Of a stretch of DNA of 64,000 nucleotides, positions 21,060 to 30,240 are shown one piece after another. The notes under the pieces were generated by a model. The model was not told the DNA's origin. It searched no databases and saw nothing but the letters and a program-made list of their open reading frames with translations. Each line of letters begins with the position of its first letter. Position 1 is the first letter of the stretch. The stretch covers positions 31,062,001 through 31,126,000 of the forward strand of contig OZ316892.1 of assembly GCA_973895155.1 (NCBI GenBank), read 5' to 3'. Position numbers and translations under genes: made by a program. The DNA comes from Marsupella aquatica (taxonomy: Eukaryota > Marchantiophyta).

Positions 21060-23077
21060 TACTAGAAAAAAATTGGAAACTTCATACATTGTCATTCCTC
21101 GACGGGTTGAGTGCGAATGAACGATTGGAGTGTGACAAGTATAGGGCTGGCGTCTGGTCGTCTACAAGGTTTAGGATTTGGGGTGGATGATCCTTGGAAG
21201 CCTTTACCGTGTCATTGTTGATTCATTTGTTTGGTGTTCTTCTCTTCCGGAGCGGAGGTGTGTTGAGCAGCTGGCCGTAGTGGACAATCGTGTGGTAGGC
21301 ATTCAAGCGGCTGTCCACTCCACCGTTGTGGGCACGGGCATTGGAAGCTACCACGCTGCACCGAAGCGTGGACAATTTAGGTGAATGATGGAAGGACGTC
21401 GTCATGAAGCGCAAGGTAGGATCAGGGTGTGCAGCTCCGGGGCCAGCAAAGAAGGCTCGATCCGCTGAGTCATTTCAGGAAGTTTAGGGTCTAGAAGATA
21501 GAGTGGAGCACAGAAGGGCGACGTGCCAGGGTTGTGCATGAAGAAAACAAAAGATGACATGGAGAGCATCGGCCCCGAGGGTTATAGAGCGTTTGGGGTG
21601 ACGAGGATGACAGGCACTCCCACCTTTTAGAGGTTGGATTCCAAATCAGAGCGGAGTCCCCCGAGGCGAACTAGTGCTGCCCAGCCTAATCACAACATCG
21701 ATATTGAGAGGAGTCCGACAACCGAGTTGGAGGATAAGCAAGTCGATAGTTCTGATGGTGGAGGTGTTGCACCCAGTTTATGACGGTATGAAAGTCGTTG
21801 CGAGAACCGATGAGTGTCCGGCAGTAACAGAAGTGCAGGCGTCAAGCGATTACTTTTCTCTGCCTAGGGAGATGGGTGCCTACCTGAGTTTAGGGTAGTC
21901 GGTGAAGCGGATAAGATTCAGCACCAGTTGCAAGAAGCTTGAACGCGAGAGGGTTTAGGGTTTAGAGCTAAGGACGTCGGGAATGATGCGCTGATGAATA
22001 AAATTGTTATCATGGCAGAGGAGCAACTTGAACTGTAGGAAAAGGTTAAAGATTTAGGAGGAAAGGTTTCTGAGGTGTCGGGCTACGGCAGATTACTTCT
22101 TCGAATAGTTAGTAACGTATAACGGGTTATGAGTCCTTTAAGTAGCAGGTAAAGTCTGTCTGTCATGGGTTGTGCGTAGATCCCTTTTGTGGAGTTGCTC
22201 AGTGACCATGGCAGTTCCCACCCACACTATTGCTGGTGTGACTGTAATTCCATTTGTGCTGTAATGATGTTTGGGAGTCACCGGTTTTTTGCGACTGTGT
22301 TCTGCTGTGTCACCCTGTGTCGACATGACTACTTTCGGGAGGCACACTTGTGTTGTAGACTTCTACAAAGGTGGGATACACTCCAAAACTTCCATTCTGC
22401 GATGTGCACAATGTGAAATAGAAGAGGAGAGGTACGCCCAGCAGCTGAAACTCATTTTTGCTATGAACTCATTATTTAACCACCCCCGTCGACCCTGAGC
22501 GACGCTCGCCCGAAAAGCCCGTGGCTCCCCGCACGTTTTATTTATGTAGGATAGGATAACGCATCCCGAAAGGGTTGTGAGCTGGAGGGGTGTTTTGCAG
22601 CCCATCATCCACGTGAGGGTTCCATATGGTATTTAAGAAACATTTGCCTCACTTCTATATATGGACTTTACTGTGTTGTGAGGATGGGCCTAGCAAATTT
22701 CTGCCTATAAATTCCATACCAACATCTTATTGCTAATCTGAGCATTGTACCCGAGTTGTATTCAGATAAAGAGATGGATATATGGTTTAGGGTTAACGGT
22801 TGGGGGGCGCGGTGTGGAGGGCGCGATTGGGGGGCTTAGTGTGATGGGAGGGTGTGGTGCTGTTGTAACCTGGGTCGAAATTAGGACCTTGACCTTGTGT
22901 GTTTACAACGGAACCCTAAGTTGGGTTCGCCTTGTGTGTCTTGGTCAATGAACACATTCCCCCGGTAAATGCCAAAAATTTGCAATGGCCAAGTACAAGT
23001 TTTGAAATTGCAAATGGTCTGCAAAGAAAACGCTCAAATGCTCGGCAAACAGTACTCCTTCTTGAGATCAAAAGTCG
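21060..23077. other. Non-coding stretch with single TTTAGGG motifs
   Basis: No supported gene; open frames are all below about 85 codons. Single or double TTTAGGG-like motifs occur near 21,483, 21,890, 21,951-21,967 (two units ending in TTTAGAG) and 22,783. The last bases, up to 23,082, are the left flank of the gypsy element. Confidence 0.45.
21951..21967 (+). repeat. Interstitial telomere-type repeat, ending TTTAGAG
   Basis: GGGTTTAGGG followed by the variant TTTAGAG. Confidence 0.8.
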
Positions 23078-23082
23078 TAGCC
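23078..23082 (+). repeat. Left target-site duplication TAGCC
   Basis: TAGCC directly precedes the first base (TGTGACG) of the 5' LTR, and the same five bases follow the last base of the 3' LTR. Five bases is the usual length for Ty3/gypsy insertions. Confidence 0.8.
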
Positions 23083-23440
23083 TGTGACGCCGCCGGTACG
23101 GCGGTTAATGAGTGATTCAGTCTAACTGCGCTCGGCACGCGCGTTAGGTGGGTCTTAGGCCGCTATTATTAGCATAATGACAGTATTTAGGTAATCATTA
23201 GGGGTAGGACATCATTAGGCAATAAGGGGGACCTCAGGTTCGGGCTGGCGGCGGGTCGCTATTCGCACACCCGGGTTATGAGCATGGAGTGGCCCCTCCC
23301 TCGGGTCCGTATAACGAACTTAAGGAAGCGGCCACTGACGCACGCTGACTCAGACCGATGGAGTGGCCGGTACACCACAAGCGTGAGCGGTTCAACCTAT
23401 GGGCGTCGAGGAGACGTCGGGGATCGACAAGCCCTCAAAG

Positions 23441-23448
23441 TATAAAAG
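23441..23448 (+). promoter_or_regulatory. TATA box of the 5' LTR
   Basis: TATAAAAG in a GC-rich setting, about 108 bases before the ATG of the LTR gene. It is identical in the 3' LTR. It presumably drives both the element's genomic RNA and the LTR gene. Confidence 0.75.
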
Positions 23449-23548
23449 GGGAGCCAACCCTTTGTAGTGCACCAGTCCATCAGTCCACGCGCCAGCTTCG
23501 ACCCCAGCTCTCTCGTTCTATCTAGGTCGCCACTACTATCTCCTCTGA

Positions 23549-26209
23549 ATGTCGCACACGATCCTCTCCAGCTCGGCCATTCGATTCTGGACGCAGTTCC
23601 TATCTACCGGAAGGCACTTGGCCGATTCATTGAAACACGCCAACCCGCGCCGATACGAGATCGAACGCGAATACGAGAGAGCCATCCGCCTAGCAGGACG
23701 ACACCACTACGTCCTTAACTTTGACTACCCGTCTCAGAGCGAGCTTTACCGACCAGCTGAGGTATCTGGGTACTTCTTTGACGGAGACAAATATATCGGG
23801 TTCTGGGAAGCATTGCTTCGGCTTCCGGACGAGGTCTTCAATATCCCGGGTACAATCGACCTGCAGCGACATCACTTCGACCACATCCCTGCCCAGGTTC
23901 GGGCAGTCATTAACGGCGAGTCCAGTACCAACCGTTCGACAAGGGCGTCCGCACTCGCTTCGGAGAACTTCTACCAGCACCTACAGAGCTTCATGGGAAC
24001 TCGGCCATCAACCAACATGACCAACTCAGCCGGACCCGTACCCGTACCCGTACCCGTACCCATACCCGTACCCGTGCCCATGCAACCTCAGCTTCAGCTT
24101 CAGCCTCAGCCGCAGCCTAGCCAAACCCCACCACCTATCACCCAGCCAGCACAGGTACGCTCCGTCATCAACGCGGTGGATCTTAGCGATGACGACGAGG
24201 CTACCCCACCCTTGACCAGGCGGCCCAGAGGAACAAGCGCTCGGGGGGCCGACACTATACCGTCCCCACCCCCTGCTCTGACCCCAGGAGCGGCCCCAGC
24301 AGACAACATGGTGACCGTGGCCGCCCCGGGCCCGTTACCAACCGCAGTGGCACTCCCCAGGCCCGATCGGGAGGATGGGGAAGTATCACCTTCCCCGAGT
24401 CAGTCACGGGGAAAGAAGAGAAAGGAATCCGCCAGTGCATCCGGGTTACCGTTAGCCACGGTAGCCGTAGCCAAGGTAACGATGCATCGCATGGGGGAAA
24501 ACGTTCACAGCAACATCCTCCATCCCAAGCATGCGGTGTACCTGAAGACTCAGGGATTTGAGCACCTCGCCTCTCTCCCCTGGAACACTTGCAGGTACTA
24601 CGGGGAGGACATGACAGAATTCGTCAAGAATTATGACGACGTACGTCAACAGACTCGGCTGCGGGGAAGGAATATGTCCCTCACAGAAGAACGGCTCAAG
24701 ATGATCTTCGGGTTACCCGAAGGTGACCATCGAGTCGAATCACGGGCTCCCGGGGGCAAGGGGGCCAAGTACCAATCTTCAAGTTTTCCCTCAGAGGGAT
24801 CAGTAGACAACGGGTTCGTGATGAGGACCTGCCTCATGCCCGAGATAGCTGAGCGGCTGGAGTTCCAGAGGTACGCTCTCCACTTGATGGAACCCCGGGG
24901 GGAGATCTCCGCCGCCCAGGTCATCCAGGTCGAGAACTATCGACCTAGGAAGTGGGCGTCGTACTTCGCTAAGAAATTCCATGAAGAGATGGAGCGACGA
25001 AGGAAGACGCTGTACATTGGCGGGAAGGCGTATTTCGCTAGCCACATCGAAATCATTCTTGAGTGGTATGCCCGGTTTGATCGACGAACCCTTCCCCGCA
25101 TCAACGTTACAAAGCTGGTCCCAGCTAGGTGGGTTTTTCCGGCATTGGAGAGACGGCCCCAACCCGAGGCCCGAAGTCCAGTGGACACGCCAGCTTCACC
25201 CACCCCACCTCCACAAATAGCTGTAATTGTAACCGAGGAGGCGCCGGAGGGGTCGGTCGTCGCAACCGTTGATGCGACCCAACTAGTCGGGCTAAGTACA
25301 GAAGTTGGTACGGCAGAGGTCTTACCCGAACCCGGGTCTCCCAAGGACCCGCCGGTGGCAATTCCGGAGAACCGGACATCGCTGCAGGAGGATACTCCGG
25401 CCCCTTCCAACGTTATGTCCCCAGGGCTGGACGTCACTGCCCCGGCCCCTGCGCGTGTTGATGTCTGCCCGTGCCCAAATCCGGACAGGCACAACTTGGA
25501 CCACCCGGAACTCTTCGTACAGGGTACGTTTCTGAACGGGCTTCTGGGAGATTTCTCTCATCAAATTGCCCGGGATACCGGGGAGTTCATGGCTCGGAAG
25601 GTAGCCTGTTTCTTCAATCAGGAGTTGGTTGCCGCCGTAAAGGCAGGGCGGGCCCAGTCGGAGGCCCTTCAGAGGATAGAGCGGTACCGGGAGGAGTCCG
25701 TGTACCTAAAGAACGAAGTGGCGGCTCAAGAGGCTGAGCTTCTGCAACTATGACCCAAGGTTGCAGCCGCCGATGAGTTGTTAGCAAAGGCGTACGCTCT
25801 TACCGCCCTAGCCGAACAGGCCAAAGCTGGGAACGAGGCCAAGATTACACGACTCCGGAACCAGATTGACAGTTTGAAGAAACAAGCTGTCACCTGGCAG
25901 AAAGACCTGGAGGAGGCCGAGGAGCGAGCCCAGCGGGACGCGACGGAGATAGCCACGCTGCAGGCCGAGATGGCGCGGCTCCAAATCGAGGCCGAGAAGC
26001 AGGACCAGCTGGCGAGTAAACTGGCGAGCGACGCCCAGCAGCTGGAGGAGGCATGTCAGGAGGCAGCAGAGGAGACGGACGTGGCGAGGCGAGAGAATGA
26101 ATCTCTGCTGGACCAGGTCCAGCTCCTCAAAGCGGACAATGACAGGCTTCGAAGGCAGCGGGATGGCCGTTCCCATTCGGGCGGCTCTGGCAAGCGTGCC
26201 AGGCATTAG
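23549..26209 (+). pseudogene. LTR-encoded coiled-coil protein, 5' copy with one premature stop
   Basis: The same gene as at 33,670-36,330, lying wholly inside the 5' LTR. The frame is open for 734 codons from the ATG and then meets TGA at 25,751-25,753. The 3' LTR has CGA (Arg) there, and the frame resumes to the normal stop at 26,207. The loss is a single C-to-T change in a CpG. A protein ending there would keep the N-terminal and FGLP domains but lose the second half of the coiled coil. A few other changes (V/I, V/A, K/E, I/T) are conservative. As the first gene downstream of the 5' promoter, it would head the genomic RNA. Confidence 0.9.
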
Positions 26210-27123
26210 CGGCGGAGTAGGAATAGATTAGGATTAGGATTGGCTTAGTCAGGCTCTTGGGACAGGCACCTGCCTTAGGTACGGCAGCGCTGCCCTGCTG
26301 TCCAGCCTGCGTAGATTATGATCTTCTAATAAGACACAGCCGTTTTCCGGCCTGACTGTCAGCTTAGTTAGGACCTTGGTCAGCGAATCTTCGGCGGGAG
26401 GACGCCCCGTTCCTCGGCTCTTAGTATTTAGTGCACCCCTCGGTAGAGGCAGGGGGGGGGGTTTTTAGTTTCAGAGTCGGACATCCGCGGGACATGCGGG
26501 GAGTCCCGACCTCTAGGAATGACAGAGTACCAAGGGGAGGGGGTAGGACTAAGCTTGTCGGGCGAGTGCGGAGCCGGGCTCCGTTGTAGTGTGCACCCTT
26601 GGCCTTGAACCTGTGCATTCCAGGGCTGTCGTGTCAACTAAGTGTACGCATATGTTCCCTTTGTAGTAAAAATCCTTTCCCATCATTTTTCCTTCGTGTA
26701 AATCGAGATTGTATGCATGTGTGCGCATATGTGTGTGGGTTTCTCGTATATGGGTGGCAGCGCCGGGCCGAACGCACTACCCGAGACGTGCACAGGGTGC
26801 AGCCTGCGGGTAAGTGGTTGCGAGCACGGGTTGAGGACCTGTATCATCGAATCCGGATCGAAGGCGGACAGCACGAAGGCTTAGAAGCCCTTAAGCCGGG
26901 GTCGATCCTGCTATCGACTAAGGTACGTTCCGGCGGCGGAACACAAACCATACCTAGGAGGTGTCCGTATTTAGCAGTATGCGCACTTAGCGCTAGTTTA
27001 CGAGAATAAGGTGCATTACGTACTTCCCTTCCTGCCCGAACCCTCAGATTTACGAGGGATGTGCCCGTCTAAGCTGAAGTCTGAGTTAAGGCCGAAGCCT
27101 ACGACGTGACATAGCCTTTGTTT

Positions 27124-27141
27124 TGGCGCTAGATGGAGGGG
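27124..27141 (+). other. Candidate primer-binding site
   Basis: TGGCGCTAGATGGAGGGG begins 13 bases after the end of the 5' LTR. It starts with the TGG needed to pair with a tRNA CCA end. The tRNA could not be identified by eye. Confidence 0.5.
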
Positions 27142-27234
27142 GCACTCTACATATCGTAGAGGGGAGACATGTGCGTATTCACCTAGGCAGGATACATCAG
27201 GACGTAGTACTAACCATTGCATTTATATGAGTAA

Positions 27235-28269
27235 ATGCCCGTCACTCGTTCTCAAGCAGCTTACTTGAGGAGATTGACCAGCGAACGAGAAAGTGCAACC
27301 ACAACAAGCTCCGACTCGTCGGGCTCGGAGGACTCGCAATCGTCCCGACGTATGAACATACCCCCGGGATCTTCGGGGTCCGGTTCGACCGGCCCTGCTG
27401 CGGTTCCACCACCACCACCACCACCACCACCACCTATGGCAGCCGCTCCACCGGTGGCCCGCGCTGCTCAGGCGCCTCCACAAATATCGCAACGATCGCG
27501 ATTTCATTATCGACCTTTCAAAGGGCGTCATGGGGATGATCCGGATGAATGGTTGGATGAGTTTGAAGCCACTACTAAAGCTAATGGGGAAGACGCCATT
27601 AAGCTAACCGTCCTCCCGGGAGTAATGCGGGGAGAAGCTCGTCCATGGTACAACTCGTTACCACCCGGGACTACCTGGGCACAATTCCAAGCTGCATTGC
27701 TGCAGGAGTTTCGTGCCATTGGATCAGAACAACGTTCTCTATTAAAGATTGGCCAGCTTCGCATGGGAAAAAAAGAGTCCCTGCGGAAGTTCATTCAGAA
27801 GTTTCAGAAACTTGCGGCCAAGATCCGGCACAGGCCAGGAGACGCGCTCCAGCTTACATGGTTCCTTCATGGTTTGCCCACGAATATGCAATTCTGGGTA
27901 CGCCAGAATAATCCAATTTCAATGCAGGCGGCCATAGCGTGCGCCGAAACTTACCGGGAGTCCACCTATAACTCCCGGCGGAGCCAGCGAGCACGCCGCA
28001 GGAAGGGTAAGTACGAAACCTTCAGTGACAGTGACTCCGAATCGGACGACAAGAGGAAGAAGAAACGGAAGAAGAAGAAGAAACGGAAGAAGAAGAAGAA
28101 ACATCGTTCGACCTCGTCCAGCTCTGAGACGGAATCCAGTTCGGATTCAGCTTCAAGCATCGGATCCTCTACCTCCAGTTCATCAGGAAGTGACTTGGAG
28201 AGCGAAAGCCGGAGCAAAAAGAAGAAGAGACGAGTGAAGAAGGAGGGGAAGATTAAACCCCGGGCGTGA
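27235..28269 (+). CDS. gag: Gag (capsid) polyprotein segment
   Basis: 344 codons. After a Ser/Pro-rich start with a run of ten prolines comes the retrotransposon gag domain (about residues 90-235): FHYRPFKGRHGDDPDEWLDE, ARPWYNSLPPGTTW, LLQEFRAIG and LRKFIQKFQKLA. A very basic Lys/Arg tract and a Ser-rich acidic tract follow. Gag forms the virus-like particle that packages the element's RNA. The frame ends in TGA at 28,267, but the same frame continues open for the zinc knuckles. The stop may therefore be a recent mutation (GCG-CGA to GCG-TGA would be a CpG change) or a read-through site. The ATG at 27,235 is the first in frame after the LTR. Confidence 0.9.
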   Translation: MPVTRSQAAYLRRLTSERESATTTSSDSSGSEDSQSSRRMNIPPGSSGSGSTGPAAVPPPPPPPPPPMAAAPPVARAAQAPPQISQRSRFHYRPFKGRHGDDPDEWLDEFEATTKANGEDAIKLTVLPGVMRGEARPWYNSLPPGTTWAQFQAALLQEFRAIGSEQRSLLKIGQLRMGKKESLRKFIQKFQKLAAKIRHRPGDALQLTWFLHGLPTNMQFWVRQNNPISMQAAIACAETYRESTYNSRRSQRARRRKGKYETFSDSDSESDDKRKKKRKKKKKRKKKKKHRSTSSSSETESSSDSASSIGSSTSSSSGSDLESESRSKKKKRRVKKEGKIKPRA

Positions 28270-30240
28270 AGAACGATACCAGATCCGAAGGCTGCCGAAG
28301 CAGACAAGCTGAACGAAATCACGGATCGACTCAAAGCACTGTCAGTACATCTTGCGGAGAAGCCGGTGGAGAAGAAGAAGCCATCTGAGATTCGAGCCCA
28401 TGCGTGGTGTTCAAAGTGCTTCCAATCCGGCCATGTGGTGCAGGAATGCCCAAGGTGGAAGAACCGAGTTCACCAAGTAGAGTTGGATGATGTTGACAAC
28501 CTGGGCCCCGAATCGGAGTCCACGGAGTATTTCTTTGAGGACCCTCCTGATTCCGTGTACCAGATTTCAACGGTTGGTCCGCGTAATTTAGCGGGTAGAA
28601 CTGCGTACCCCTACCCAAGTAATGGCCGGAGTTTCCAGGTTATCAGTAACCCGAGCATCCCTCCTAAGCCAGGGATTTGGCGGTCCCCGGTTTGTTACAA
28701 CTGTGAAAAGTCAGGACACTTTGCGAGGGAATGCACCGAACCAAGACGTCAGGGAGATGGCCGAGGCACCCCACTATGTCAAGTTTGCAAAACGGAGGCT
28801 CATTCCACGGCCAACTGTCCGTTGGTAATCGCTGCTCGAACGAGTGCGGCTAGACCAGTCACGAGCGATGCAGTCGTCCAAATGATTGCTGTAGAATGGC
28901 AAGATGACAACACCGAGTGGGTGAATCTGGTGGACGTGGCGGAACACCCTAATCCATTGGATGAGGCCGAGTGCTACCGAGTGTCGACAAGGGCCGAACG
29001 GAAGGAAGAAAAGACGGAGGAGAAACGGAGGAAAAAGCAAGATACTACTCCAGTGCAGCCAGCGATAAATATACCCCCGGAAAAGGACGATGACTACCGA
29101 CGGGACGACCCGAAGCTATTTTTCCCCCGCATCGAAGAATTGGTAAAGAAACAGCTGGAGGCTTACGAAGCTCGGGAATACCAGAAGGCAATCGATAAGG
29201 ACATCAAAGCAGCCGAGACAGCCCGGCGTCAGGAGCAAGAAAAGCAAGATAAACAAGAGGAAGCCAAGCAGCAGCCAACGAAAGAAACAAAGGAGGACTA
29301 TGATATTAAGGAGGACGTGAAGAGTTGCCCGGTTACAGCGACGGTGGGGCAACTGCTGCAGAACAACCCACAGTACAGACGACAACTGAGGGAGTTGCTC
29401 ATGGGTCACCGAAGGAGAAGACTACCCCGAGTTGGGAGTGCGGACTGCAACATGATATGCGAGGACCTTGGAGCGCCGGACATCTCGATCGAAATTAATA
29501 ACTGTACCATCAAGATGGTCCTTGTAGACGGAGGAGCGGGAGTCAACATCATGACTGAAGAAACGTCAGTCAAGTTAGGATACCTCACGTATCAACCCAC
29601 GGCCCGAGCTATCAGATTAGCAAACGGGGCAAGGGTCCTCCCATTAGGCACGCTCACACGAGTGCTCACTCTGGTGGGAGGGGTAGAGTTCTATCTCAAC
29701 TTCTTAGTCATGAGGCCGGTTTGTCCCTCCTCTTATCCGGTTCTTCTGGGCAGGCCGTGGCTGTACGGTGGCCGTGTAGTCACGGATTGGGGAAAGAAGG
29801 AGCTACGGTTCGGGGAACCCACCGTACGGGTATCCTGGGCAATGGACGATTATCAGGGAGAAACCCCACAAGGACCCGAGGAATATGATTCGGAGACCTC
29901 GGAGGAAGAGGAACTCAATATGATCGAACTCATCTCGTCCCTATCCGAGGAAGATGTCTTCGGAGTTGAAGCAACCCGAGAAACACATCTCCTAAATTAC
30001 CCGAGGCTGCCATTGAGTCCACCCCAAGTACATCTACCGTCGGGGATGAGGAAACGCACGAACAACTCGTCGAGACGGAGGACACGGCTCCAGCTAAGCA
30101 GGGAGCCGTGGCTACTCCTTCCATTTCAGAGCCTTGTAACCATGAACCAGCCCAACAACCGCCTGAGGCCGAAAACTCGAGACCGAGACATAAAAAGCGA
30201 GTCTCATGGGATCCGTCCATTCCGCAATTGGAGGAAGTAA
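28270..30240 (+). CDS. Nucleocapsid zinc knuckles and aspartic protease
   Basis: In frame with gag after one TGA. Three CCHC zinc knuckles are visible: CSKCFQSGHVVQEC, CYNCEKSGHFAREC and CQVCKTEAHSTANC. They bind the packaged RNA. After a Glu/Lys/Gln-rich linker comes a retropepsin-like protease, with active site LVDGGAGVNIM (D-G-G-A, where D-S/T-G-A is commoner) and the second motif PVLLGRPWL. The last 90 codons (after about 29,970) overlap the pol frame and look like a shadow, because the pol frame reads better there. The functional protein probably passes into the pol frame near 29,970-30,000. Confidence 0.9.
   Translation, partial: RTIPDPKAAEADKLNEITDRLKALSVHLAEKPVEKKKPSEIRAHAWCSKCFQSGHVVQECPRWKNRVHQVELDDVDNLGPESESTEYFFEDPPDSVYQISTVGPRNLAGRTAYPYPSNGRSFQVISNPSIPPKPGIWRSPVCYNCEKSGHFARECTEPRRQGDGRGTPLCQVCKTEAHSTANCPLVIAARTSAARPVTSDAVVQMIAVEWQDDNTEWVNLVDVAEHPNPLDEAECYRVSTRAERKEEKTEEKRRKKQDTTPVQPAINIPPEKDDDYRRDDPKLFFPRIEELVKKQLEAYEAREYQKAIDKDIKAAETARRQEQEKQDKQEEAKQQPTKETKEDYDIKEDVKSCPVTATVGQLLQNNPQYRRQLRELLMGHRRRRLPRVGSADCNMICEDLGAPDISIEINNCTIKMVLVDGGAGVNIMTEETSVKLGYLTYQPTARAIRLANGARVLPLGTLTRVLTLVGGVEFYLNFLVMRPVCPSSYPVLLGRPWLYGGRVVTDWGKKELRFGEPTVRVSWAMDDYQGETPQGPEEYDSETSEEEELNMIELISSLSEEDVFGVEATRETHLLNYPRLPLSPPQVHLPSGMRKRTNNSSRRRTRLQLSREPWLLLPFQSLVTMNQPNNRLRPKTRDRDIKSESHGIRPFRNWRK

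Larger units (their letters stand above)
23083..27111 (+). repeat. 5' LTR (4,029 bp)
   Basis: Runs from TGTGACGCCGCC to CGACGTGACA. The TATA box at 23,441 puts U3 at roughly the first 370-390 bases. The rest (R and U5) contains the LTR gene and about 900 bases of 3' non-coding sequence, with a G10 run at 26,452-26,461. Compared with the 3' LTR nearly all changes are transitions. Confidence 0.95.

Noticed and set aside
24937-25615. Long antisense frames inside both LTR genes (185 codons at 24,937-25,494 and 35,058-35,615)
   Set aside because: They are shadows of the sense gene: present in both LTRs only because the sense codons are conserved, with Gly/Ser/Val-rich composition and no motif.
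30080-30240. Classic -1 ribosomal slippery heptamer in the protease/RT overlap
   Set aside because: No convincing X-XXY-YYZ sequence in the correct frame was seen, so programmed frameshifting is left open rather than claimed.
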